From Brachybacterium sp036311905 (GTDB lineage Bacteria > Actinomycetota > Actinomycetes > Actinomycetales > Dermabacteraceae): a DNA stretch of 64,000 nucleotides. The translations under genes and the position numbers were made by a program. The stretch spans positions 104,231-168,230 of the forward strand of contig NZ_JAZDCH010000002.1 in NCBI RefSeq assembly GCF_036311905.1, read 5' to 3'. Positions 41,107 to 49,846 of the stretch are shown here, piece after piece (within the stretch, counting starts at the first letter, position 1; each line of letters begins with the position of its first letter). Below the pieces are notes generated by a model that was not told where the DNA came from, made no database searches, and was given only the letters and a program-made list of their open reading frames with translations.

Positions 41107-42000
41107 ATGTCCGACCAGCTCACCTTCACGAACCCCGTCACCCGCTTCCCCGACATCACCCCGCCGAAGCAGGACCAGCCCGAGCCCGGACTGGATGCCG
41201 AGCTGATCCCCGGCACCGACCGCGGCGAGAAGTCCTATCGCGGCACCGGTCGTCTCGAGGGACGCCGCGCGCTGATCACCGGCGCCGACTCCGGCATCGG
41301 CGCGGCCGTCGCCATCGCCTTCGCCCGCGAGGGAGCGGATGTCGCGATGAACTACCTCCCGGAGGAGGAGGAGGACGCCCAGCACGTCGCCGGCGTGATC
41401 CGGGAGGCCGGCCGCACCGTCGTGCTGCTGCCCGGCGATCTCGCCGATCCCGAGTTCTGCCGCCGGCTCGTCGAGGACGCGGTGGAAGGGCTCGGCGGTC
41501 TCGACGCCCTCGTGAACAATGCGGGTCGTCAGATCGCGGTCGAGTCCCTCGAGGAGATCGACGACCAGCAGTGGGAGGACACGTATGCGGTCAACATCCA
41601 CGCGATGTTCCGCATCACCAAGGCGGCGCTGAAGCACCTCCCCGCCGGCGCCACGATCGTGAACACCACCTCGATCCAGGCCTACGACCCCTCGCCCACG
41701 CTCGTGGACTACGCCTCGACCAAGGCCGCGATCAACAACTTCACCAAGGGGCTCGCCCAGCAGCTCGCCCCGCGCGGCATCCGCGTCAACGCGGTCGCTC
41801 CGGGACCCATCTGGACCCCGCTGCAGGTCTCCGACGGGCAGCCGAAGGAGGCGCTGCCGGAGTTCGGGAAGAGCACCCCGATCGGCCGGGCCGGCCAGCC
41901 CACCGAGCTCGCGCCGGCGTACGTCTTCCTGACCTCCTCGGAATCCAGCTACGTGCTCGGGGAGACCCTCGCCGTGACGGGAGGGAGCCCCACGCCATGA
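41107..42000 (+). CDS. Short-chain dehydrogenase/reductase (extended, YhdF/YdaD-like)
   Basis: A 297-residue SDR with cofactor motif TGADSGIGAAVA, active-site YASTK and the NNAG motif. The N-terminal extension (TNPVTRFPDITPPKQ) is typical of the stress-induced YdaD/GsiB group. It lies in a stress-type operon with the dehydrogenase before and the hydrolase after. Confidence 0.92.
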   Translation: MSDQLTFTNPVTRFPDITPPKQDQPEPGLDAELIPGTDRGEKSYRGTGRLEGRRALITGADSGIGAAVAIAFAREGADVAMNYLPEEEEDAQHVAGVIREAGRTVVLLPGDLADPEFCRRLVEDAVEGLGGLDALVNNAGRQIAVESLEEIDDQQWEDTYAVNIHAMFRITKAALKHLPAGATIVNTTSIQAYDPSPTLVDYASTKAAINNFTKGLAQQLAPRGIRVNAVAPGPIWTPLQVSDGQPKEALPEFGKSTPIGRAGQPTELAPAYVFLTSSESSYVLGETLAVTGGSPTP

Positions 42001-42587
42001 GCCGCCCGGATGTCGTGGAAGGCGAGCCGCCCACGGCCACCGCGCTGCTGCTGGTCGACCTGCAGGAGGCCTTCTTCGAGGACCCGGCGCTCGCCGCGTC
42101 ACGCACCGCGGTGGTCGCCGCGGCGCGGACGCTCGCGCAGGGTGCTCGTGCGGCCGGAGCCCCCGTCCTGCTCATCACGACGGAGCACAGCCAAGACCGC
42201 TCCACCTGGACGCTGAGCATGCTCGAGGACGACCAGGGCTACCTGTTCCACGGCGATCCCGGCACGGCGGTCGTCCACGAGCTGGACACGACGGGGATGA
42301 CGAGGATCGAGAAGACCCGCGACAGCGCGTGGTTCGGCACCGACCTGTCGCTGCGGCTGCGGAACCTCGGCGTGCACCGGGTGCTCATCGCCGGCGTGTC
42401 CACGCACGCCTGCATCGCGCAGACCGCGCGGGACGCCTACGCCCACAACGTCCGCGCGGGGGTCGTCGCCGATGCCGTGGCCGACGAGCGCGTCGACCAC
42501 ATGCACGCGGTCCTGGACCTGCTGGTCGCGGATCGTCAGGCGGAGGTGGTCACGGTCGAGGACGCCCTCGAGCGCTGGTGGTCCTGA
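41997..42587 (+). CDS. Isochorismatase-family cysteine hydrolase
   Basis: A 196-residue hydrolase with the family's N-terminal Asp (LLLVDLQEAFF), Lys in IEKTRDSAWF and catalytic Cys in GVSTHACIAQTA. The substrate is unknown. It overlaps the SDR gene by ATGA. Its 3' end is convergent with a tetR gene and overlaps it by 52 bases. Confidence 0.9.
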   Translation: MSRPDVVEGEPPTATALLLVDLQEAFFEDPALAASRTAVVAAARTLAQGARAAGAPVLLITTEHSQDRSTWTLSMLEDDQGYLFHGDPGTAVVHELDTTGMTRIEKTRDSAWFGTDLSLRLRNLGVHRVLIAGVSTHACIAQTARDAYAHNVRAGVVADAVADERVDHMHAVLDLLVADRQAEVVTVEDALERWWS

Positions 42588-43258
42588 GGCCGAGTCACCG
42601 CCGACTCAGAGGTCTCGCCGGCCGGGGGCTCGAGGGTCTCCGGGGCGAGCACGGCGTCCACCAGACGGGCGAGGTCCGCGAGCGGGGCGTCGTCCGCGTC
42701 CGCATGCTGATAGGACCGCACCGTCTTCTCGCGCACCGCGAGATTCAGCACCATCGCGAACAGGGCGCGACCGGCGAACGCCGCATCGCTCTCCCCGTCC
42801 GGCAGCTTCTCCTGGTCGAGGCGGGAGAAGCAGGTCTCGAGCAGGTGCTCGTGGACCTTGCGCAGACGCGCCAGACGGTACCGCCCCGGGTGGTCCTCGC
42901 TCACGGTCTCGGCGTCCAGCGTCGCGAGCAGGCGCACAGGCAGCGAGGAGGGATTCCAGACCTCTGCCAGGATCTGCAGGAAGGCCTCGCGGCTCCCCTC
43001 GACGTCCCGGACCCGCTTCATGGCCATCTCAGCGTGGTCCTCCAGCCGATCGATCACGGCGCCGAGGAGCACGTCCTTGGACTCGACGTGATGCAGCATC
43101 CCGGAGCGTGAGATGCCGACGTGGCGGGAGATGTCGCGCAGGCTCGAGCCGTAGTAGCCGTGCTCGGCGAACATCTCGGCCGCGCCGTCGATGATGTGCT
43201 CGCGCCGCCCTTGCGGCTGATCCGGGTTCGCCCCCGGAGGGCCCTCGCTGTCGGACAC
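42536..43258 (-). CDS. TetR-family regulator, paralogue of the STAS-TetR protein
   Basis: A 240-residue regulator with SSLRDISRHVGISRSGMLHH and a C-terminal domain matching residues 130-325 of the protein at 36077 (SSLPVRLLATL, AVREKTVR). GTG 43258 was chosen for GAGGAG 5 bases upstream. The end overlaps the isochorismatase gene on the opposite strand. It may regulate the dehydrogenase-SDR-hydrolase set. Confidence 0.85.
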   Translation of the reverse strand: MSDSEGPPGANPDQPQGRREHIIDGAAEMFAEHGYYGSSLRDISRHVGISRSGMLHHVESKDVLLGAVIDRLEDHAEMAMKRVRDVEGSREAFLQILAEVWNPSSLPVRLLATLDAETVSEDHPGRYRLARLRKVHEHLLETCFSRLDQEKLPDGESDAAFAGRALFAMVLNLAVREKTVRSYQHADADDAPLADLARLVDAVLAPETLEPPAGETSESAVTRPQDHQRSRASSTVTTSA

Positions 43259-43428
43259 GGTTCTCCTCGTCCCTGGTTGCACGGGTCAGAGGCAACGGGA
43301 ATCGCATCTTTTGAGCGAGGTGCTCGCGGTACTCGTCCGCGCTCTGTCCTCGCTCACCCTAGTGCACCCGGGACCGGCGGGACCGGTCGTGGGAGGGCGC
43401 TTTCGAGAGCGGTCGGCGGCGGGCGCCC

Positions 43429-45759
43429 TCAGACCGACGAGAGGGCGGGGGCATCTGATCCGGAAGGGGCCGACGGCGCCGGCGGGACATCGCGCGAGAG
43501 GCTGCGCACCGAGCGCAGGCGCAGGCTGTTGCCGACGACGAACACGCTCGAGAACGCCATCGCGGCCCCGGCGAGCATCGGGTTCAGCAGCCCCAGCGCC
43601 GCGAGCGGGATCGCCGCGACGTTGTAGGCGAAGGCCCAGAACAGGTTGCCCTTGATGGTGCCGAGGGTGCGGCGGGCGAGGCGGATCGCGTCGGCCGCCG
43701 CGCGCAGATCGCCGCGCACCAGCGTGATGTCCGAGGCCTCGATCGCCGCATCGGTGCCGGTGCCCATCGCGAGGCCCAGATCGGCCCGGGCGAGAGCGGC
43801 GGCGTCGTTCACGCCGTCCCCGACCATCGCCACGACCCGTCCCTGCGCCTGGAGATCGGCGACCGCCTGCACCTTGTCCTCGGGGAGGACCTCGGCGATC
43901 ACCTCGTCGATGCCCACCTCGGCGGCGATCTGCTCGGCCGTGGCGCGGTGATCCCCGGTGAGCAGGATCGGGGTGAGGCCCAGGTCCCGCAGTCGGGCGA
44001 CGGCCTCGGCGCTGGTGGGCTTGACGGCATCGGCCACCATCAGGACCCCGCGCGGGGCACCGTCCCAGCCGGCGACGACCGCGGTGCGTCCGGCGGCCTC
44101 CGCCTCGGACTTCGCGAGGGCGAGCTCCGCGGGCAGGGCGCCGGGGAACAGCGACTCGCGGCCGACGAGGACCTCGCGGCCCTCGATCTCGCCGCGCACC
44201 CCGCGGCCCGGGAGGTTCTTGAAGCCGGTCGGGACGATCAGCCCGCCGAGACGCTCGCGGGCGCCGTCGGCGACGGCCCGGGCGATCGGGTGCTCGGAGG
44301 CGTCCTCGAGGGAGCCCGCGGCGCGCAGCAGCTCCTCGGGGGAGACGCCCTCGGCGGCCACCGTGTCCACGAGGGTCATCGTGCCGGTGGTGACTGTGCC
44401 GGTCTTGTCCAGGAGCACCGTGTCGACGCGGCGGGTGGACTCGAGCACCTCGGGGCCCTTCAGCAGCACGCCCATCTGGGCGCCGCGGCCGGTGCCCACG
44501 AGCAGCGCCGTGGGGGTCGCGAGGCCGAGCGCGCAGGGGCAGGCGATGATCAGCACCGCCACCGCGGCGGTGAACGCCGTCTCGAGCGGGTGCCCGGTCG
44601 CGATCCAGGCGATGAGCACGACGACCGCGAGGACCAGCACGATGGGCACGAACACCCCGGAGACCCGGTCGGCGAGCCTCTGGGCGGCGGCCTTCCCGGA
44701 CTGAGCGTCCTCGACGAGGCGCGCCATCCGGGCGAGCTGGGTGTCGGCGCCGACGCGGGACGCGCGGACCACGAGGCGGCCGCCGACGTTCACGGTCGCC
44801 CCGGTGACCGCGTCCCCCGCGGCGACCTCCTGCGGGACGGACTCCCCGGTGAGCATGGCCAGGTCCACCGCGGAGGTGCCGGTCAGGACGGTGCCGTCGG
44901 TCGCGATCTTCTCGCCGGGGCGCACCACGAACTCGTCGCCCACGGCGAGCTCGGTGATCGGGATGCGGGTCTCGACGCCGTCGCGGAGCACCGCGACATC
45001 CTTCGCCCCGAGGTCCATCAGGGCCCGCAGCGCCGCCCCGGCCTGGCGCTTGGAGCGCTTCTCGAGGTAGCGGCCGAGCAGGATGAACAGGGTGACCCCG
45101 GCGGCGACCTCGAGGTAGATGTTGGCCGAGCCGTCGGTCCGGGCGAGGGACAGGGAGAACTCGTGGGCCATCCCCGGCATGCCCGCCTCGCCGAGGAACA
45201 GGGCGTACAGCGACCAGAGGAAGGCCGCGGAGACGCCCACGGAGATCAGGGTGTCCATCGTGGTGGCGCCGTGACGGGCGGTGATCAGCGCCGCGCGGTG
45301 GAAGGGCCAGGCTGCCCACACCACGACCGGCGCGCTCAGGGCGAGGACCGCCCACTGCCAGTTCGGGAACTGCAGCGCCGGGATCATCGACAGCAGGATC
45401 ACCGGGATCCCGAGCACCGCCGCACCGATCAGCCGCTGCCGGAGCGCGTGTAGCTCCGGGTCGTCCGGATCGGCCGACGCGTCCGCGCCGGAGCCGTCCT
45501 CACCCGGCGCGGGAGTCGGGGGAGCGGGGAGCGTCGCCCCGTACCCCGCCTGTTCGACCACGGCGACGAGCGCGGCGGGGTCGGTTCCCGCGGGGGCCGT
45601 GATCCTGGCCTTCTCGGTCGCGTAGTTCACGCTCGCGGAGACGCCCTCGACCCTGTTGAGCTTTCGCTCGATGCGGTTCGCGCAGGAGGCGCAGGTCATC
45701 CCAGTGATCTCGAGGTCGATCTCGGCGCCGAGGGGCGATGGGGACGATCCGGCGGACAT
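43429..45759 (-). CDS. copA: Copper-exporting P1B-type ATPase
   Basis: A 776-residue P-type ATPase with one N-terminal heavy-metal domain (GMTCASC, Cys23 and Cys26), the membrane motif CPC in IIACPCALGLATPT, phosphorylation site DKTGTVTTGTM and the hinge GDGVNDAAALA. It exports Cu(I). It is followed on the same strand by nothing close; copZ lies 97 bases upstream. AAGGAGG precedes ATG 45759. Confidence 0.95.
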   Translation of the reverse strand: MSAGSSPSPLGAEIDLEITGMTCASCANRIERKLNRVEGVSASVNYATEKARITAPAGTDPAALVAVVEQAGYGATLPAPPTPAPGEDGSGADASADPDDPELHALRQRLIGAAVLGIPVILLSMIPALQFPNWQWAVLALSAPVVVWAAWPFHRAALITARHGATTMDTLISVGVSAAFLWSLYALFLGEAGMPGMAHEFSLSLARTDGSANIYLEVAAGVTLFILLGRYLEKRSKRQAGAALRALMDLGAKDVAVLRDGVETRIPITELAVGDEFVVRPGEKIATDGTVLTGTSAVDLAMLTGESVPQEVAAGDAVTGATVNVGGRLVVRASRVGADTQLARMARLVEDAQSGKAAAQRLADRVSGVFVPIVLVLAVVVLIAWIATGHPLETAFTAAVAVLIIACPCALGLATPTALLVGTGRGAQMGVLLKGPEVLESTRRVDTVLLDKTGTVTTGTMTLVDTVAAEGVSPEELLRAAGSLEDASEHPIARAVADGARERLGGLIVPTGFKNLPGRGVRGEIEGREVLVGRESLFPGALPAELALAKSEAEAAGRTAVVAGWDGAPRGVLMVADAVKPTSAEAVARLRDLGLTPILLTGDHRATAEQIAAEVGIDEVIAEVLPEDKVQAVADLQAQGRVVAMVGDGVNDAAALARADLGLAMGTGTDAAIEASDITLVRGDLRAAADAIRLARRTLGTIKGNLFWAFAYNVAAIPLAALGLLNPMLAGAAMAFSSVFVVGNSLRLRSVRSLSRDVPPAPSAPSGSDAPALSSV

Positions 45760-45855
45760 GGGTCCTCCTTCGGGGCGGGTGGGACGGGAGGTCGGGTGCG
45801 AGACGGGGAAGTCCCGGGAGGGGCAGGAGGTCGCGGCGCAGGGCCTCCGGACGGG

Positions 45856-46065
45856 TCAGGCTCGGACGGCGGTGTAGCCGGCCTCCTCGACGGCGGCGAG
45901 CACGGCGGAGTCCTCGAGCTCCTGCTCGGAGGAGATCGAGAGGATCCCGGACTCGTGGCTGACCTGGACGTCCTGCACGCCAGGCAGCTCGGAGACCTCC
46001 TCGCGCACGGACATCTCGCAGTGGCCGCAGGTCATCCCGGAGACCTGGAAGGTGGCGGTGGTCAT
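45856..46065 (-). CDS. copZ: Copper chaperone
   Basis: A 69-residue heavy-metal-associated domain with GMTCGHC (Cys13, Cys16). It delivers Cu(I) to the ATPase encoded downstream. GAGGAGA lies before ATG 46065. The CsoR-type box at 46119 precedes it. Confidence 0.93.
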   Translation of the reverse strand: MTTATFQVSGMTCGHCEMSVREEVSELPGVQDVQVSHESGILSISSEQELEDSAVLAAVEEAGYTAVRA

Positions 46066-46118
46066 GGGGTTCTCCTCGGGTCGACGATGGGCGGGCGGTC
46101 GCTCCGCACAGGTCCTTT

Positions 46119-46135
46119 ATACCCCTTGGGGGTAT
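46119..46135. promoter_or_regulatory. CsoR-type operator for copZ-copA
   Basis: ATACCCC-TTG-GGGGTAT is a perfect interrupted palindrome with the GC-tract design of CsoR sites, about 54 bases upstream of copZ. No csoR gene is nearby, so the regulator must be elsewhere or be the island's cstR-like protein. Confidence 0.8.
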
Positions 46136-46200
46136 GTGCCGCAAGGTCTCCTGCCCCCGATCGGGTGTCGTGCGTCACCCCGAGGTGCTTCGATGGGCCC

Positions 46201-47046
46201 ATGAGCATCGACGCGCACGCCACCATCGCCCGCGAGGCCGATCGCCTCGCCGCCGTCCTCGCCCGGACCGACCCCGCCGCACGCGTTCCCACCTGCCCCG
46301 ACTGGACCGCTGACGACCTGCTGTGGCACCTCACCGAGGTCCACGAGTTCTGGGCGGCCATCCTCCGCGAGGGCGTCACGAGCGAGGAGGAGGTCCAGCG
46401 GATCGAGGAGGCCAAGTCCCCGCGGCCCGAGGATCGCGAGGAGCTGCTGGCCCGTCGCGCGGCGGCCACCGCGGCCCTGCTCGAGCAGCTCGGGGCGCAC
46501 GAGGACGAGGACCCCGCCTGGTTCTGGTTCTCCGAGGTGCAGGGCGTCGGCGCGACCCGTCGCATGCAGCCCCACGAGGCGACGGTGCACAGGGTGGACG
46601 CCGAGCTCACCGCGGATCTCGACCAGCTCAGCCCAATCGCTCCCGAGGACGCTCTCGCCGGACTCGACCACGTCCTGCAGGTGATGTGGCCGGCGGGCTT
46701 CGAGTGGATCCCCGACTGGGCGACGCTGCGCCCCGTCGCCGTGGTCGAGATCGCCCCCGCGGGTTACGAGGTCCGGCAGCTGCTGATCAGCCGCTGGTCC
46801 GGGGCCCGACCCCGCGACGGTCAGGAGTTCGACGCCCCCGTCGGCCGGCCCCTCGCCGATCCGGCGGACGCCGACGGCCTGCCGCGTGCGCGGGCCGCCG
46901 GCACCCCGCAGGCCCTGGACCTGTGGGCCTGGGGCAGGGTCCGGGCGCTGGACCGACTCCCGGGCGGACCCCAGACGGTGAATGTGGACGGCGATCCCGA
47001 GGCCGTCGCCCAGCTCGAGGCGCTGATCGCCGAGGGGCACGACTGA
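46201..47046 (+). CDS. Mycothiol-dependent maleylpyruvate isomerase-like (DinB fold) protein
   Basis: A 281-residue protein of the TIGR03083 group. PTCPDWTADDLLWHLTEVHEFW is the N-terminal DinB-type start with a conserved His, and MQPHEATVHRVDAE supplies two more metal-binding His. The family uses mycothiol or is of unknown activity. It is divergent from copZ. Confidence 0.85.
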   Translation: MSIDAHATIAREADRLAAVLARTDPAARVPTCPDWTADDLLWHLTEVHEFWAAILREGVTSEEEVQRIEEAKSPRPEDREELLARRAAATAALLEQLGAHEDEDPAWFWFSEVQGVGATRRMQPHEATVHRVDAELTADLDQLSPIAPEDALAGLDHVLQVMWPAGFEWIPDWATLRPVAVVEIAPAGYEVRQLLISRWSGARPRDGQEFDAPVGRPLADPADADGLPRARAAGTPQALDLWAWGRVRALDRLPGGPQTVNVDGDPEAVAQLEALIAEGHD

Positions 47047-47111
47047 GCTGACCCGCGGGCCGGGGTTCTCCGCGGGGAGCGGCACCGGTCGCCGGGGCCC
47101 GGGCAGGTCAT

Positions 47112-47825
47112 TCAGCCGGTCCGCTCCTCGGTCGAGGACCGGACGGCCGATCCGCCGTCTCTCGGAGCGGGTCGGCGGCGAACGAGCCGTCCCTGCAGGA
47201 GATGGATCCCGAGGGCAACCGTGAGGAAGGCGACCAGCACGACGGCGGTGGTCACGAGCACTTGCCCCCACGAGGACGCCGTGGGGTCGAGGAAGTCGTA
47301 CGGGTACCAGCCGGTGACCGCGCCCCGGATCCAGGTCAGCGCGAGGAAGAGCACCGGGTACCCCTGCCAGACGAGCAGACGCACCGGTCGCGGGCGGGAG
47401 CGCCGCGGGGTCAGCAGCCAGTCGAGCACCGCGACCACGGGCGCCACCCGGTGCAGCACGATGCCCGTCCAGCCGATGTCCCAGCGCAGCAGCTCGTCCA
47501 GCGGGGCGACCAGCAGGGCGTAGATGATCCCCGTCATCGCCAGGTAGAACGCGACCGCGCCCCGAAGGTGCTCCCACCACCTCGGGTGCCGCGCCGGCGG
47601 GAGCATCGCCATCGCGAGGAGCACGAGCGCGAAGGCGAAGTTCGACTGGTTCGTGAAGAAGGAGACGTGCTGAGGGAGGGTCCCGGCGCGGGCCGCCTCG
47701 AGGGAGCTCCAGGCGAGCGCCGCGAGCACGAGCACCGCGACCGCCGCTCGCAGCACCGTGGTGAGTGCGTCGCGGCGTCGATGTGGGCCGGGTTCGCCCG
47801 GACCTCGCCCGGGGACGGCGGTCAT
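47112..47825 (-). CDS. Pr6Pr-family membrane protein
   Basis: A 237-residue protein with six helices. The first helix is LAVLVLAALAW, then FFTNQSNFAFALVLLAMAM and AVTGWYPYDFLDP, as in Pr6Pr/FAR-17a-like proteins. The role is unknown. The ATG overlaps the stop of the epimerase gene. Confidence 0.8.
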   Translation of the reverse strand: MTAVPGRGPGEPGPHRRRDALTTVLRAAVAVLVLAALAWSSLEAARAGTLPQHVSFFTNQSNFAFALVLLAMAMLPPARHPRWWEHLRGAVAFYLAMTGIIYALLVAPLDELLRWDIGWTGIVLHRVAPVVAVLDWLLTPRRSRPRPVRLLVWQGYPVLFLALTWIRGAVTGWYPYDFLDPTASSWGQVLVTTAVVLVAFLTVALGIHLLQGRLVRRRPAPRDGGSAVRSSTEERTG

Positions 47826-48613
47826 GACCCGAGCGGCCAGTCGTCCCGCACCTCGGCACCGCCCTCGACCACGTGCTCGCCGGCCCCGGGCAGGCGGGTC
47901 CAGGAGTCCTGCGGCCGATACCCCAGCTCCAGCTGCGTGTTCGTCGTGGACCAGCGACGGTTGGGATTGTCGGAGATGGCGTAGAACAGTCCGAAGGTCA
48001 CCTCGGCCTCGATCGCGCAGCGCACCACCTCGGTGCAATCGCGGGGGCTGAGCCACATGGCGCGCAGGATGTCCTCCTCCGCGGCGAGCGGGTCCTCGGT
48101 GAACCAGCCGATGCGCAGGGCGATCACGTCCAGGCCGTGCTCGTCGTGGTAGAAGCGTCCGATCCCCTCCGCGAAGACCTTCGAGACCCCGTACAGGGAG
48201 TCGGCCCGCTGCAGCTGGTGGGGGTAGACCGGCCACTGCTCGTGGCGGTCGTACATGCCCATAGCGTGGTTGGAGGAGGCGAGCACCACGCGACGCACAC
48301 CCGCCTCCCGGGCGGCTTCCAGGACGTTGCGCACGCCGATGATGTTCGCCTCGAGCACGAGCTCCCAGCTGGACTCGGGCGAAGCCGCCCCGGCCATGTG
48401 GACTACCGTGTCGATGCCGTCCATCAAATCCAGGACCTGCTGGTACTCGCCGAGCTGGGCGATCTTCAGCGCCGTGCCCTCGGGTGTCTTCTCCGGGCTG
48501 CGGCTGTGGAGCACGAGCTCGTAGTCGTCGGCCAGGGTGCTGGCCAGGTGGGAGCCGACGCCTCCGGTGGCCCCCGTGATCAGTACACGTCGTCGGTCAG
48601 TGTTCCGTGACAT
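47822..48613 (-). CDS. NAD-dependent epimerase/dehydratase (uronate dehydrogenase-like)
   Basis: A 263-residue extended SDR with cofactor motif TGATGGVGSHLA, the active-site YGVSK and LRIGWFTEDP. It resembles uronate dehydrogenases that oxidise galacturonate or glucuronate. Its start is divergent from nothing close; the Pr6Pr gene is coupled downstream. Confidence 0.88.
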   Translation of the reverse strand: MSRNTDRRRVLITGATGGVGSHLASTLADDYELVLHSRSPEKTPEGTALKIAQLGEYQQVLDLMDGIDTVVHMAGAASPESSWELVLEANIIGVRNVLEAAREAGVRRVVLASSNHAMGMYDRHEQWPVYPHQLQRADSLYGVSKVFAEGIGRFYHDEHGLDVIALRIGWFTEDPLAAEEDILRAMWLSPRDCTEVVRCAIEAEVTFGLFYAISDNPNRRWSTTNTQLELGYRPQDSWTRLPGAGEHVVEGGAEVRDDWPLGS

Positions 48614-48657
48614 GCCCCCAGTATGGCGCGCATGACCCCAGTCACACGCGACCGGGC

Positions 48658-49452
48658 TCAGGCGGGGGAGCCGGGGCGGCCCGAGAACAGGCCGCTGCCC
48701 CCACCGGGCGCGGCTTGCGGCCGGATCTCCCCGCGCAGCCGTTCCATCCGCGCATCCAGCTCGTTCGCGACCCGGGCCGCGTCGTCGAGCTCCTCGCGCA
48801 GCGCGGGCGGGAGGTTCTTCTCGTACTTGTAGGAGAGCTTGTGCTCGGTGCTCGCCCAGAAGTCCATGGCGATCGTGCGGATCTGCAGTTCGACCGGCAC
48901 CTGCTCGACATGCGTGGACAGGTACACCGGCACCTGCACGATGAGATGCAGGGAGCGGTAGCCGTTGGGCTTGGGGGCGGCGATGTAGTCCTTGACGGTG
49001 AGCACCTCGAGGTCCCCCTGCGAGGCGAGGATGTCCGCGATCCAGTACGCGTCCGCGACGAAGCTCGTGGTGATGCGGATGCCGGCGATGTCGTGGATCC
49101 GCTCCCGGATCGCGCGCACCGTCATCTCCCCGCCGGTGCGCAGTGCCTTGTCCATGAGGGACTCGACGGACTTCAGCCGTGTGCGCACATGCTCGATGGG
49201 GGAGTAGTCGTGCATCTGCTCGAACTCCTTGCGGAGGATCTCCACCTTCGTGAGCACCTCGTCGATGCCGAACTGGTAGTGCATTCGCAGGGCGATGAAC
49301 TCCTCGTACACCTGTCGCAGCCCCGCTGCGATCTCGTCCTGCTCGGACTCCGTCAGCACGGCCTGCTCCGCGCGAGCGGCGACGAGGTCGCGGACCGGCT
49401 GGGCCGCGACGACCGGCGAGGGCCTCTCCTGCGGTGACGCTGCGTCGTCCAT
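48658..49452 (-). CDS. Small alarmone synthetase (RelA/SpoT domain)
   Basis: A 264-residue protein with one RelA_SpoT synthetase domain. KPNGYRSLHLIV and VELQIRTIAMDFWASTEHKL are the catalytic blocks of (p)ppGpp synthesis; no hydrolase HD or regulatory domains are present. The size and layout match RelP/RelQ-type enzymes. ATG 49452 fits a family start. Confidence 0.9.
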   Translation of the reverse strand: MDDAASPQERPSPVVAAQPVRDLVAARAEQAVLTESEQDEIAAGLRQVYEEFIALRMHYQFGIDEVLTKVEILRKEFEQMHDYSPIEHVRTRLKSVESLMDKALRTGGEMTVRAIRERIHDIAGIRITTSFVADAYWIADILASQGDLEVLTVKDYIAAPKPNGYRSLHLIVQVPVYLSTHVEQVPVELQIRTIAMDFWASTEHKLSYKYEKNLPPALREELDDAARVANELDARMERLRGEIRPQAAPGGGSGLFSGRPGSPA

Positions 49453-49621
49453 CCGGGGCACTCCTCGCGGGTCGGGGTCGGAGGATCGATCCTGCCAGAA
49501 CGGACTGGATGCGAGGTGGAGTCGAGGTCGCTGCGGGGCCGAGCCCGGGCCGGGAGTCCGGGGCCGTCTCCCATCCCTCAGGTGCTCATCCCGGAGATCC
49601 CGCACTCTGCCGGGAAACGAG

Positions 49622-49647
49622 AAAACGCCCTGTCACCAGGGCGTTTC
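49622..49647 (-). terminator. Terminator after tRNA-His
   Basis: AAAACGCCCTG, a 4-base loop and CAGGGCGTTT form a stem just downstream of the leftward tRNA. Confidence 0.75.
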
Positions 49648-49649
49648 TT

Positions 49650-49725
49650 GGGGTGATCGACGGGATTTGAACCCGCGACCGCCTGGACCACAACCAGGAG
49701 CTCTACCAACTGAGCTACGACCACC
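49650..49725 (-). tRNA. tRNA-His(GTG)
   Basis: The leftward sequence begins GTGGTCGTAGCTCAGTTGGT, has anticodon loop TTGTGGT (GTG), a T-arm with TTCAAATC, and an acceptor stem that pairs with CGATCAC. The extra G at 49725 and C73 fit the special 5' end of tRNA-His. Confidence 0.95.
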
Positions 49726-49846
49726 ATGTGCGCGGCGATGCCGTGCAACGAGAAGCAAGCATACCGTCTCCGCGGCCTGCTCCGAGCCGTCCGGCGGCCC
49801 GCAGGAGTGTGAGTCGCATTGCACTCCTCGCGGGCACCCCGGCGTC

